The notes under the pieces: model-generated
What the model was told of the DNA's origin: nothing
The model's input: the letters and a program-made list of their open reading frames with translations, nothing else
Database searches by the model: none
Origin: Isotricha intestinalis
Taxonomy: Eukaryota > Ciliophora > Litostomatea > Vestibuliferida > Isotrichidae
Assembly: GCA_023807065.1 (NCBI GenBank)
Contig: JAJJLU010003929.1
Span: 1 to 24,018, forward strand
Reading direction: 5' to 3'
Length of the DNA stretch: 24,018 bases
Translations under genes and position numbers: made by a program
In this document: positions 7,151-16,934 of the stretch, one piece after another
Layout of the letters: the number at the start of each line of letters is the position of its first letter
Numbering within the stretch: the stretch's first letter is position 1

Positions 7151-9358
7151 ATGGAATGTATTTTCATTATTCAAATTATAATAACAGGTCTTTTTTTTTT
7201 GTTTATTTTATTATTATTTGAAGTTGGATTATTTAAAGTTTTATGGTATATAATTCTGAAAATTATAAATCCAAACAATATAGAAAATAAAATTTATAAA
7301 ATATATAGCTTTATATTATGTGTTTTAATAAATTATTTTTCTTTAAGAATAAATGCTATTCATGGTATTTATCAATGGCAATTTCCTTTTCAATCTTTTA
7401 ATATATATTTTGAATCAAGAAAAAATGCAAAAAATTTTAGAAAATGTTTTAAAAGTTTAAAATATTCTTTAATATCATTAGGAGATCCTTCTAACATTAT
7501 AATAAAAAGTGAAATTGAAAATATAAAATTAAGTTTTGAGATTATTGATTCATTAAAAAATAATTATGAATTATGTAAAATAAAATTTGGAAAAATTTCT
7601 TCATATCAAAATAATTTTTATCAATATTTAATTTATTTAAATACCGAAATGCAAGAGTCAGGATTTAGAAAATATTTTGAGAATTTTAAAATAAAAAAAC
7701 ATTCAAAAATAATTTGTGATTGGCATCAAAATAAAAATGGTATATTAGATTCAAATAAAAAATATAATTTATCAAAAATGATATTTATAATAAATTTCAT
7801 TTTAGATATATTTGATAAATTTATTCTCGATCATTCATTTTTTTTTTCATATAAATTTCTAAAAAATCTTTTATTAAATGATACATTTGGTAATTTAAAT
7901 TATTACAGAATAGAATTTTATAAAAAATTTGAAGATTACAAAATAGAAGAATTTAATGAAGGGAAAATAAATTATTGTATAATATCAAATAATAAATCAA
8001 ATAAAAAAATAAAAAATAAAAGTCTTTTTTTCTTTTGTGGTCCAAATGGTGGACCCTTTGAATTTATAGCAGGAAAAAAACTTAAATTTTATTTAGATAA
8101 AAATATAGATGTATTATTATGGAATTACAGAGGATATGGTTATTCAAAAGGAAGAGCTTCTTTTTCAACAACAAAAAATGATGTTTTAAAAATTTTTGAT
8201 GAAGGAACTAAAAAATATAAATATGATAAAATTATAGTTGAAGGTTATTCTATTGGAGGAGTTGCTGCTACTTATTTAGCAAATCATAGAAAAATTGATA
8301 TATTAATATCAGATAGAAATTTTGCTTCTATTCATAAAGTTGTTAATTGTTTTTTTTGTGGAAAAATTTTATACTTTCTAACTTACTTTTTTTTCATTGT
8401 TGGTAATTATACTATCAATAATTTTATTGAAAGTAATTGTTATAAAATTATTTTATTTTCTTCTAAAGATTTAGTTATTAGAAATTGTAGTTCTTTAAAA
8501 AGTAATGTTATTGTTGAATTGATGAATAAATTTGTTAGAATTAAAAATGAAGATAAACATAAATGTGAAGATATTTTAGATTTAATTTTTACAAAAAATC
8601 AGAAAAATGCTTTTATTAATTCTTTTATTTTTGTTTGTGATTATTATTATATTAAAAAACAGGAAAATCAAATTTTTGATGATTTTAATTCTTTTGGAGA
8701 AGAAAAAGAATTTTTAATTAATGAAATTAATGAGGCTCAAAATAAGGAAAACATTGATAAATGTTTATTTAATTTTTTCAATAATTTTGTTAATATTTGT
8801 TGTGAAGAATTAAAAGATATTTCAACTAAAAAATATTCATATAGAATAAAATCTTTATTTGTAAGAGATTTTTTTACAAATTTCATTTTATGGGGAGTTC
8901 AAAGTAAAAAATTTGTGAAAATAAATAATCAGAGTAAAGATTTAGGTTTTTATAATGAATCATGTAAAGAAATTTTAAAATCATGTTATAATGAATTATA
9001 TAAAATTAAAACATTAAATTTTAATGATAATGAAATATTAAATAATATTGTAATTTTATGTGATTTATTATCTATTTTCATTGATAAATTAGATCTCTTA
9101 GAAGTTGTAAATTATATGAATAGAGAAACAATTCTTTCACTTATTGCTAAAGATAATGAATTTCCTGAAGAAGATAATTATTTTAGTGATAATGAAATTA
9201 GTGAAGATGGTTATATTAAATTTTGTAGAGATTTTAATTCAATAAAAAATAATTTAAAATTAATTAAAATATCTTGTGGACATAATGGTTTAATGACTGA
9301 TGAAGAATATCAACAATATTTACATTATTTAATTGATGCTCATTTTATTCAAAATTAA
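7151..9358 (+). CDS. Membrane-anchored alpha/beta hydrolase with large insertion
   Basis: The 735-residue protein starts with hydrophobic membrane segments (about 5-37 and 50-66). The alpha/beta-hydrolase core begins near 290: FFFCGPNGGPFEF (293-305) for the oxyanion region, WNYRGYGYSKG (324-334), and the nucleophile elbow GYSIGG with Ser367. FSSKDLVIR (436-444) offers Asp440 as catalytic acid, and GHNG near the C-terminus offers His711. The triad is therefore intact, in the ABHD13/ABHD17/BEM46-like serine hydrolase style (acyl ester or thioester hydrolysis). About 270 residues, largely helical, separate acid and histidine where a short stretch is usual. The core is closest to depalmitoylase and lysophospholipase relatives, but the substrate cannot be told. 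It converges with the 554-aa gene (169 bases between stops). Stop is TAA. Confidence 0.8.
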   Translation: MECIFIIQIIITGLFFLFILLLFEVGLFKVLWYIILKIINPNNIENKIYKIYSFILCVLINYFSLRINAIHGIYQWQFPFQSFNIYFESRKNAKNFRKCFKSLKYSLISLGDPSNIIIKSEIENIKLSFEIIDSLKNNYELCKIKFGKISSYQNNFYQYLIYLNTEMQESGFRKYFENFKIKKHSKIICDWHQNKNGILDSNKKYNLSKMIFIINFILDIFDKFILDHSFFFSYKFLKNLLLNDTFGNLNYYRIEFYKKFEDYKIEEFNEGKINYCIISNNKSNKKIKNKSLFFFCGPNGGPFEFIAGKKLKFYLDKNIDVLLWNYRGYGYSKGRASFSTTKNDVLKIFDEGTKKYKYDKIIVEGYSIGGVAATYLANHRKIDILISDRNFASIHKVVNCFFCGKILYFLTYFFFIVGNYTINNFIESNCYKIILFSSKDLVIRNCSSLKSNVIVELMNKFVRIKNEDKHKCEDILDLIFTKNQKNAFINSFIFVCDYYYIKKQENQIFDDFNSFGEEKEFLINEINEAQNKENIDKCLFNFFNNFVNICCEELKDISTKKYSYRIKSLFVRDFFTNFILWGVQSKKFVKINNQSKDLGFYNESCKEILKSCYNELYKIKTLNFNDNEILNNIVILCDLLSIFIDKLDLLEVVNYMNRETILSLIAKDNEFPEEDNYFSDNEISEDGYIKFCRDFNSIKNNLKLIKISCGHNGLMTDEEYQQYLHYLIDAHFIQN

Positions 9359-9527
9359 TAAAGTAAAATTTAGAATTAATTAATTATTTTTTTATAAATA
9401 TTAATTCATTTATAATAAAAATACAATTTATAAACTTTTTAAACAATTATAAAAATATAATTTATTTATCTCAAAGTTGTTTTGTTATATATATTTTAAA
9501 ATTTATCTTTTTAAAACATATATTTTT

Positions 9528-11192
9528 CTATGATTCATTTCCTATTGTTTTATTAATTGATTTTATTTGTTCATTTAATTTTTTTTCTTCTTCAGTAATT
9601 TCAAACAAAAATTTATTTCTATTTTTATAATCTAATAAAACAGAATTTAAATTAGAATTTTTCTTTTCTAAAGGACCAACATCAACTTTATATTCTGGAA
9701 TTTTTAATTCATTAATAATTTCATCATATAAATTATTATTTGAATTTTCATCATTTATTTCATTATTATCTAATTGAAAAGAAGAAGGTAAAATTTCACT
9801 TTCATTTTTTATATTTTTTTTATTTTTATCATTTTCTAATTTATATATTAAATTTTTAAATCCTGTTGAAGTATATTTTTTAGGAATTTTATTTGGATTT
9901 TTATTTATTTTATTTTGAAGATTTTCATTTGTTTCTGTTTTTTTATTATTTTGATTATTTTCTGTTTTTATATAATGAGATTTTTCATTATTGAATGTTA
10001 CTAAACAATTATCATTTAAATTTTTTTTAGTTTTATCTTCATTTATTGTATTATGAAATAATTTTTCTTCAATTTTTTCATTTTTTGAATTTGAAATATT
10101 TCTTATATCAATTTTAATTTGAATATTTTTTTTCTTTTTTTTTGAATGATTTTTAGATTTATTTTTTATTGTGTTTATATTATTTTTATTTTTTGAGGCT
10201 TTATGAACATTATTTATTTTTAAATCTGATATTTGATTAATTGAATTTGGATTTGTTTGGATAACTTGAATTTTAAAATTATATTTATTTTTATTTTTAA
10301 TATTTTTTTTAGGACTTTTTATTTCATTAAAACTATTTTCTTTCTCTTTATTATCAGAATTATTATCATAAAAACTTTTATTAAAATCTAAATTTCTATT
10401 TGCTTGAAGTATTAAAGCCTTAGATTTTAAAGGAGATTTTCTATTAGAAAGTTTATCATTTTCATTATTAAATTTATTATTATTATTATTATTACTATTT
10501 TTACCTTCACTATTTTGATTATTAATAGAATTTTGAAATAAAGATTGAGAATTTCTTTTTTTAGTTTTTTTACTAATATTATTTTTTTCAAAATTAATAT
10601 TAGTATTAATTTCATTAGAATTATTCCATTTATTAAAATTAGTATTATTAATTTGATTTAAAATTGAATGAACAGTAATTTGATCATCGGCTTTTAATTT
10701 ATTATTATTATCATTATTTTCAATTTTAGGTGAATCTTCATTTTCTTTTGAACTTTTATCAAATAAACTATCTGTTCTATCTGTTTTAATAGAACTTATA
10801 TGTTGTCCAATATCTAAATTATTTTTATTAATTTTTTCAAAAGAATTATTAAAATCATTTGCAAAATCACATATTTTTTCCATAAATTCATTATCATCTG
10901 TAATTTTTAATAAAGTTAAAGGATGAATTATTCCTTCATTTATTTTATTTGTATTTCCTATTAATTGTGAATAAATTTCTAATGAAAATTCTATTATATT
11001 TTGACTATTTAATCTAGAAATTAAATGACTTTTATTTTTTTTACTTAAATCAAATATTGAATTATAATCTGTTAAATTATCATGTATTCTCTGAATTGAA
11101 GCTTTTTCTCCATTTATAAAACGGTTAGTTTGTTCTTGAAAATTATATTCTGAATTATCTAAATTTAATTGCATTGACATATTATTTCCCAT
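9528..11192 (-). CDS. Asn/Lys-rich protein with N-myristoylation motif
   Basis: The 554-residue product starts MGNNMS, a good N-myristoylation signal (Gly2, Ser6) but without the adjacent cysteines of the MGNCC protein. Residues about 25-130 look folded (for example FSLEIYSQLIG and KICDFANDFNNSFEKI). From about 140 to 490 the chain is low-complexity Asn/Lys/Ser/Ile with poly-Asn (an AT-rich trinucleotide run near 10478-10500). A C-terminal segment (IPEYKVDVGPLEKK and the EEEKKLNEQIKSI helix) looks ordered again. No known domain is recognised; a membrane-tethered disordered scaffold is a guess. It diverges from the 226-aa gene with 142 bases between starts. It is the only gene here ending in TAG; the frame could extend 18 codons if TAG were read through. 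Confidence 0.7.
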   Translation of the reverse strand: MGNNMSMQLNLDNSEYNFQEQTNRFINGEKASIQRIHDNLTDYNSIFDLSKKNKSHLISRLNSQNIIEFSLEIYSQLIGNTNKINEGIIHPLTLLKITDDNEFMEKICDFANDFNNSFEKINKNNLDIGQHISSIKTDRTDSLFDKSSKENEDSPKIENNDNNNKLKADDQITVHSILNQINNTNFNKWNNSNEINTNINFEKNNISKKTKKRNSQSLFQNSINNQNSEGKNSNNNNNNKFNNENDKLSNRKSPLKSKALILQANRNLDFNKSFYDNNSDNKEKENSFNEIKSPKKNIKNKNKYNFKIQVIQTNPNSINQISDLKINNVHKASKNKNNINTIKNKSKNHSKKKKKNIQIKIDIRNISNSKNEKIEEKLFHNTINEDKTKKNLNDNCLVTFNNEKSHYIKTENNQNNKKTETNENLQNKINKNPNKIPKKYTSTGFKNLIYKLENDKNKKNIKNESEILPSSFQLDNNEINDENSNNNLYDEIINELKIPEYKVDVGPLEKKNSNLNSVLLDYKNRNKFLFEITEEEKKLNEQIKSINKTIGNES

Positions 11193-11334
11193 TTTTGTAT
11201 ATTTTTATTAATTAAATTCAAAAAATTATTCAGTTTTTACTCTTTATTTCTCTTTTATTCATGAATATTTTTCTTAAAAATATTTTATTCTAAAAAAATT
11301 AATTTATAAATTAAAATAAAATATTCTTAAAGGA
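11193..11334. promoter_or_regulatory. 142-bp spacer between divergent genes
   Basis: Both flanking genes start at its edges and read outward. It contains pyrimidine-rich runs (near 11240-11260) and the A/T inverted repeat AATATTTTT/AAAAATATT with a 3-base loop, which could be chance. No recognised factor site is visible. Confidence 0.4.
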
Positions 11335-12015
11335 ATGAAATTTCAAAAATTTATTTTATCAATTTATAAACCTTGTTTTAAATCATCAAATAATAAATTA
11401 AACAATAATAAAAAAAGAGCAGATCAATTAAAATATATTTCAGGAATGAATTCTCTAAAATTTAGAAGCCCTATTAGACATATAAATGAAATGAGTAGTC
11501 AAGAAATGTTAGAAAGAAATTTTCAATTGAAACAAATTATGAACCAATATAAATCATTAACAAAAGATTATAACATTAATAAAAAACACCATGAAAATTT
11601 TTTTCTTTATTCAAAAAAAGATTTAGAATATGATAAAGATAATAATAATTCAACTGAAAAAAATAATAGTATTTTAAATAAATTTAAAAGTGATTTAAAT
11701 ATTCATATAAATAAAATGAGAAAAAGTAATAGTTGTTTTTATAAAATTCCTTCTTTAACAAAAAAGAAAAATGATAAAGATATAAATAATCAATTGTTAA
11801 ATAAAGTATCTCAGATGAAGAAAAGTCAAAATTTAATTGATCCAAATTTTATTTATAAATATTTATCTCAAACAAATATTTTTAATAATAAAAATAATCT
11901 TTATATAAGATCACCCAAGAATAATATATTTAAAATTGCTGAAATGGAAAGAATAAATAAAAACAAAAACAAAAATCATCATAGTACAAATTATATTTTA
12001 AATCCCAAAATATAA
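11335..12015 (+). CDS. Basic Asn/Lys/Ser-rich protein, unknown function
   Basis: The 226-residue protein is strongly basic with no hydrophobic segment or signal peptide and no recognised domain. The best-ordered part is about 30-75, with segments RSPIRHINEM and QEMLERNFQLKQIMNQY; the latter is probably a helix. Short Ser/Pro-basic motifs (RSPIR, RSPKN) resemble phosphorylation sites of cytoskeleton-associated or nuclear proteins, but that is inference. The start at 11335 is the first ATG after the spacer. It converges with the 1025-aa gene (142 bases between stops). Stop is TAA. Confidence 0.65.
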   Translation: MKFQKFILSIYKPCFKSSNNKLNNNKKRADQLKYISGMNSLKFRSPIRHINEMSSQEMLERNFQLKQIMNQYKSLTKDYNINKKHHENFFLYSKKDLEYDKDNNNSTEKNNSILNKFKSDLNIHINKMRKSNSCFYKIPSLTKKKNDKDINNQLLNKVSQMKKSQNLIDPNFIYKYLSQTNIFNNKNNLYIRSPKNNIFKIAEMERINKNKNKNHHSTNYILNPKI

Positions 12016-12157
12016 ATTTAAGTTCTTTATATAAGTTTAGTGCTATTATCATGAATAAATATAATTTAAAGATATATATTATTACACTTATTTCTTGGAT
12101 AAATTTTATTTTACAATCCATAAAAAAATTTTATTTAGTATTTATATTATTATTTTG

Positions 12158-15100
12158 TTAATTTAATAAATCAACAGAATCAAATAAAATTAGTTCTATT
12201 TGTTGAGAAATAGTCTTTGCTATATTTTCCATATTTTTCTTCAAATTATTTTCCTTTTTTAATAATTTTAAAGCATTATCTTGAATAATTTTAAACTGTT
12301 CAGTTTTAGCTAATAATATAAGAGTACATTCATAATAATTTATAGTATCTTTGCATTTATATCTATAATAAGAAAAATAATTATCATTTAAAGAAACTAA
12401 ATCTATTGTTGTTAAATAATCTTTTGTTTCTGTATCATAACTAAAAATTATATCTTCTCTAAAAAGACATTTTTTTTTTATATTAAAAGATAAAGAAACA
12501 ATGTTAATTAAAATTCTTTGTTCTTCTAAATTTAATTTTTCAAAATCTGAAATATTAATTCCAAAATGAGAATAAAAATTATTATTATCGAATTCCATAA
12601 CAAATTTTTCTTTATTATAATGTGTAATTGTACAAACATTTTCAATAATTTTAGAAATAACAAAATTAATTGAATCATTGTTATTAAAATCAGTAAAATT
12701 TTTAATTCTACATATTATACTAATATTTTCTTGTTCATTTTTATCTTTCCCAATAATTAAATTTTCAAGATATTCATTTTTTAAAATTTCTTGTAATTTA
12801 CTTGTAAATTTTACATAAAAGTTTTCAAATTTAATACTTTCTTCTTTATCTTTTAATATTTGTTTTAAGTCAGTTTCTTCATTTAAATAAATATCAACAT
12901 AAAAATTTTTTTCACATGAAATAATTGCTCTATAAAATAAATTATTATTAAAAGAAATAATTTCAACTAAACAAGAATGTTTATTTAATTTAAATTCAAT
13001 TCTTTTATTATCTATTATTGAAAGAGGTTTTGGAGTTAAACCAAATTTATTATTTTTCATTATTGAAATATATTGAATAAAATATTTTGCAAAATCTAAA
13101 GTGTTTTTAAAAGAAGATAAAAGTTGAAAAGGTGCTAATCCAATTTCTAAATTCATTTTAGGTAAAGTTGAAATAATTTTCTTATAATCTAAAGTTAAAT
13201 CACTAATTTCTTTATTACTATTTTCCTTAAATAAAGTAAATTTTAATGAATTTTCTTTTATTAAAACTTTTATTATAAATTTAGTATCATTAATGTATCT
13301 TTCAATTGAAAATGTTTCATTAATAGATGAATTTTGATTAATGACATTTCTAAAAGTTTGAATTATATCATATTTATTATTTGGTGATTTAAATTTAGGT
13401 TTTATTATTAAAGTTTCTTTTTTAACTTCTTGATAATATGTTTTAGGTGAATATCTATAAGAAGAAGGATCTAATAAAACAGAAATTTTTTGTAAATTTA
13501 ATTTAGGAACATTTGTATTTTCTTTTTCTTTATTATTTTTTTTAAAAGAATTAAAATTATTATTATTATTATCATCTAAATCAAAAATATTATTTTTATT
13601 TTGACTATTTTTATTTCTATTACCTTCACTATCAATATCAAAAACATTTTCTTTTCTTTCATTTATATTAAATAAAACTTCATTTGTTTCAGGTTCATTT
13701 ATTTCTTTTTTCTTATTATTATTATCATCATTTAACATTGAATGAATTAATTCAGTAAATTGACCTTTTGGTTTTTCAGTTTCTTTTTTAGGAACTAAAC
13801 CTAAAACTTTTTGAAATACACTTTTTATTCTTAATTGTTTTTTTGTTCCATCATTATTATTATTATTATTTTTCTCATTTGGATTTTCTTTTTTTTTTCT
13901 CTCTCTTTCTTCTTTTTCTTTTTTTTCCTTTTCTTTTCTTTCTTTCTCTTTTCTTTCTTTTTCTTCATTTTCTTGTTGAATTTCTATATCAAATTCCTTT
14001 AACATTGCCATAAATGAATCAGAAGAATTTGAAACTTTTTTTTGATTTATTATAGGCTTTATTTTTTCTGTATTTTTATTTTCTTCTTTCTTAATTTCTA
14101 TTTCTTTTTCATCTTCTAATTTTTTCTTATTGTTTTTTTCTTTTCTCTTTTGATAATCATTATAATTATTTAATTTATTCATGTATTCTGGATCTGTGTC
14201 TGCATCTCTTTTTTTTATATCTTCTTTATTATTATTATTATTATCTTCTATATTTGAATTGCTTAATTTTAATTCAAATAAATTTAATTTTTCTAATATT
14301 TTTTCCATTTTTTGATTGTAATCATTATCTTTTCTTTTTAATGAATGATGTCTTATTATATTTGGAGTTAAGTCTCTTTTTTTTTTTGATTTTTTTGAAA
14401 TATTATTAACTTTACTCACTTCTCTATCTTGATATAATTTTATCATATATCTTTCTGCTTCTAATGAATTTTCTCCTAGGAAACATATTGTAAATTCATA
14501 ACCTTTTGTATATTGTTCTTTACTTTCTTTTGTTTTTTCTAAAATATTTTCTAAGCAAAAACCATAATTATAATATAAAAATGATAATAATTTTACTTTT
14601 TCTATATCAATATTTTTATTATTTGAAAAATTTTCATTTTTAAGATTTGAAATTTCAGTATCAATTAATAATTTAAATTTCTGCATTAAATCTTTAATAT
14701 CACTAATTTTACCATTCATTTTGGAATAAACCCTAATAATATTATTATAATAAATTAAATTATCAATATTATTATTTGAATATTTAAAATATCTATTAAG
14801 AAATTTTAATGATTTTTCATAAGAATTATTTCTTGCGTAAATACATCCAATATTATTATAAACTATACTTGCTAAGTTTGTTATATCTGGATGATTTTTA
14901 AAAATTGTTTTTTCATAGGTTTCTAAAGCAACATTAACAATTGCTTTTGAAATTTTAATTTTATTTATCATATAATGATGACATATTTCTTTTATTAATA
15001 TTGTTAATAGTTGTTTTGTTTGTTCAAGAGTATAATTTTTAAAATCAAAGTTATTTTTAGAATATGAATTATATACTACTTTGAAAAAATATTGAGAGTA

Positions 15101-15235
15101 TTTATTTGATTGTAAATTATTTTCTGAATATAAAAACATATTTAATAAATGTTTAAGACAACAACAATTATCTTCATTATTATATTGAAATGAATAAGAT
15201 GGAATATGAAGTTTTTTACAATTTTGAAGCAACAT
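12158..15235 (-). CDS. TPR-like protein with charged linker and C-terminal repeat domains
   Basis: The 1025-residue protein has three parts. Residues about 1-270 are helical and TPR-like; the clearest unit is 120-151, with NNIGCIYARNNSYEKSLKF. Residues about 280-580 are disordered and charged, including an unbroken Glu/Lys/Arg helix at about 423-450 and several poly-Asn runs. Residues about 640-1025 are folded alpha/beta. Segments around 651-690 and 755-795, and probably one about 930-970, share a layout: strand, Asn turn, strand, strand, then helix, suggesting tandem copies of one domain. Family not recognised. TPR plus long linker suggests a scaffold that gathers partners. Stop is TAA, and the gene has no introns despite its length. 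Confidence 0.75.
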   Translation of the reverse strand: MLLQNCKKLHIPSYSFQYNNEDNCCCLKHLLNMFLYSENNLQSNKYSQYFFKVVYNSYSKNNFDFKNYTLEQTKQLLTILIKEICHHYMINKIKISKAIVNVALETYEKTIFKNHPDITNLASIVYNNIGCIYARNNSYEKSLKFLNRYFKYSNNNIDNLIYYNNIIRVYSKMNGKISDIKDLMQKFKLLIDTEISNLKNENFSNNKNIDIEKVKLLSFLYYNYGFCLENILEKTKESKEQYTKGYEFTICFLGENSLEAERYMIKLYQDREVSKVNNISKKSKKKRDLTPNIIRHHSLKRKDNDYNQKMEKILEKLNLFELKLSNSNIEDNNNNNKEDIKKRDADTDPEYMNKLNNYNDYQKRKEKNNKKKLEDEKEIEIKKEENKNTEKIKPIINQKKVSNSSDSFMAMLKEFDIEIQQENEEKERKEKERKEKEKKEKEERERKKKENPNEKNNNNNNDGTKKQLRIKSVFQKVLGLVPKKETEKPKGQFTELIHSMLNDDNNNKKKEINEPETNEVLFNINERKENVFDIDSEGNRNKNSQNKNNIFDLDDNNNNNFNSFKKNNKEKENTNVPKLNLQKISVLLDPSSYRYSPKTYYQEVKKETLIIKPKFKSPNNKYDIIQTFRNVINQNSSINETFSIERYINDTKFIIKVLIKENSLKFTLFKENSNKEISDLTLDYKKIISTLPKMNLEIGLAPFQLLSSFKNTLDFAKYFIQYISIMKNNKFGLTPKPLSIIDNKRIEFKLNKHSCLVEIISFNNNLFYRAIISCEKNFYVDIYLNEETDLKQILKDKEESIKFENFYVKFTSKLQEILKNEYLENLIIGKDKNEQENISIICRIKNFTDFNNNDSINFVISKIIENVCTITHYNKEKFVMEFDNNNFYSHFGINISDFEKLNLEEQRILINIVSLSFNIKKKCLFREDIIFSYDTETKDYLTTIDLVSLNDNYFSYYRYKCKDTINYYECTLILLAKTEQFKIIQDNALKLLKKENNLKKNMENIAKTISQQIELILFDSVDLLN

Positions 15236-15607
15236 TAACTTAATTTATTTATATATAAAAAAATTATTCAAAAAATTTAAATGAAATTTAAAAAATAAAA
15301 AATAATTTAATGTTCTTTGATGATTTTTTTATAGGTTATTTATAAATATTTATCCTTAAAACCAAACAAACAAGAATAAATCTTCAATTTACAAATTATG
15401 TTAAATCAATTGTTTTTATTAGAAATAAATTACTTATGTTTATTTAAACAATGATTTTAAAATATAATTATATAAAAGATTGAAAAGAACAAAAATATCA
15501 TTTTATATCATACAAATATTTAAAAGACAAAACAAGTTTATTCATAGAAAATATACAAAAAGTTATTAAAAAGATTTGTTAAACATTGAATACCCAAACA
15601 TAATTAT
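15236..15607. other. Spacer between two minus-strand genes
   Basis: Holds the 3' flank of the Myb/SANT gene and the upstream region of the TPR gene. No open frame over 20 codons, no strong hairpin and no recognised motif was seen. The 50 bases just after the Myb/SANT stop are slightly richer in G+C than the rest. Confidence 0.5.
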
Positions 15608-16351
15608 TCAATAATCTTCAAAATTCTCATTTACAAAAGTTGAATTGTCGTTTATATATTCAGAAATTAATTTAATATTATCTTTATTAATTTTTTGTAA
15701 TTTCATACATTGTTTACATTTAAAAATTAATTTAGTTTTGATTACAATTGAAAAAAGCCATGAAACTTCTTCAAGTTCAAAATTTAATAATTTATTATTC
15801 GTACTTAAAAATAAATTAATTTCTGGTTTTTTTAATAAAACCTCTTTAATTAATTTTTTTTTATAATTAACTAGCATATCATTAGTTAATTCTCCTGAAA
15901 AAATTAATCTTTTAGGATTATATTTATTATCCTTTCTCTTATTTTTATTTTTTGATTTTTTTAATTTAATAATTGAATTTGTAGTAGAAATATCTTCAGA
16001 AATTTTTTTTTCGTTTTCATCAATTTCTTTCATTAAATTAATTAAAGCATTAATTGAATAAAAACAACGAACAATTTCAATAAATTCAGGTTCGAATTTT
16101 TGATGAAGAGTTCTTCTTACTGTTTTAATTAAACAAGCATGAAAATGATTTTTTAATTCTTTTACTTTCTTATCAGGAAAAAAACATTCAAATTTTTTCC
16201 ATTTATTTCCAAATATTTTATGTATTTCAAAAAATAAAAACTCTTCTTCTAAAGTCCATTTTACATCTTCTCCTCTATGTCTTTTCTTTAATATTCCTTT
16301 ATTTTCATTTTCATGGCTCAAACAAATTTTTCGAATATTCTCGTTTTGCAT
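15608..16351 (-). CDS. Myb/SANT-domain protein
   Basis: The 247-residue protein has one Myb/SANT repeat at about 30-80: KWTLEEEFLFFEIHKIFGNK with W32, then W51 in the second helix, then VKELKNHFHACLIKTVRR as the recognition-like third helix, where Phe70 replaces the usual third Trp. A basic patch follows (about 135-150, KLKKSKNKNKRKDNK), probably a nuclear localisation signal. The C-terminus contains a CxxC pair (FKCKQCMK) of unclear role. A single repeat suits a DNA-binding or chromatin-associated factor; the target is not known. It is the only gene here whose frame ends in TGA. Thirteen sense codons follow before a TAA, so readthrough or extension is conceivable. ATG at 16349-16351 is the first in-frame start. 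Confidence 0.75.
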   Translation of the reverse strand: MQNENIRKICLSHENENKGILKKRHRGEDVKWTLEEEFLFFEIHKIFGNKWKKFECFFPDKKVKELKNHFHACLIKTVRRTLHQKFEPEFIEIVRCFYSINALINLMKEIDENEKKISEDISTTNSIIKLKKSKNKNKRKDNKYNPKRLIFSGELTNDMLVNYKKKLIKEVLLKKPEINLFLSTNNKLLNFELEEVSWLFSIVIKTKLIFKCKQCMKLQKINKDNIKLISEYINDNSTFVNENFEDY

Positions 16352-16774
16352 TTTTATTTTCCTATTACTAATATATAATTATTACATCATATAAAAAATA
16401 AATATTTTTAAATATAAGAAGACAGAAAAAAACAAATAATTAAATTATATATTAAATAAAAAAACTAGCTTTTAATTAAAAAAATACAATAAAATAATTC
16501 CTTGAAAAAAATAAAAAATCTCATTAAAAATCATAATTAAGATTTCTAATAAGAATAATATTTCTATTTGATTAATATTATTTCTTCATTTTATTATCTT
16601 TTCCCTTTAAAATATAATTCATTCACTTAATAATAAAATTTTTTTATAATCATTGAATAAATATCATTTAACATAATTCCATATTAAAAGAGCCAGTAAA
16701 TTTTTTTCTTTTTTCATAATACACAATTTAATTTAAAATCCAATAATATTTATGTCAATTTTCCAGAATAAAGA

Positions 16775-16822
16775 CCTCAAGGAGGAATAATAAATTTAAA
16801 TATATGAATTATTCGCTTGAGG
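16775..16822. repeat. Two-part GC-containing hairpin
   Basis: CCTCAAG (16775-16781) pairs perfectly with CTTGAGG (16816-16822). Inside it, GAATAAT (16785-16791) pairs with ATTATTC (16808-16814). The two stems are separated by a 3x1 internal loop and closed by a 16-base A/T loop. Four G-C pairs in the outer stem make this unlikely in DNA of this composition. It is about 420 bases upstream of the Myb/SANT start. It may be part of a non-coding RNA, a regulatory stem or an element end. Confidence 0.5.
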
Positions 16823-16934
16823 ATTACCCCTTAAAACAGAAATTTATTTTTTCTTTTTAATCTATTATTATTTTACTTGTAACTTTCATTAATAATATTA
16901 CTAAAATTCTGAAAAGAATATTATTAAAATATGA

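Noticed and set aside
10427..10615. Second minus-strand frame in the 554-aa gene
   Set aside because: Alternative frame of an Asn/Lys low-complexity stretch, giving only Ile/Lys/Leu runs.
11930..12121. Minus-strand 63-codon frame at the end of the 226-aa gene
   Set aside because: Overlaps a better gene on the other strand; Phe/Tyr/Leu-rich shadow with no domain.
13857..13975. Purine/pyrimidine and ATT-type simple repeats near 13857-13975 and 10478-10500
   Set aside because: They encode in-frame Glu/Lys/Arg and poly-Asn tracts of the 1025-aa and 554-aa proteins and are not independent repeat elements.
16087..16100. GGTTCGAATTT, resembling a tRNA B-box
   Set aside because: It encodes KFEPEF of the Myb/SANT gene, and no cloverleaf or acceptor stem surrounds it.
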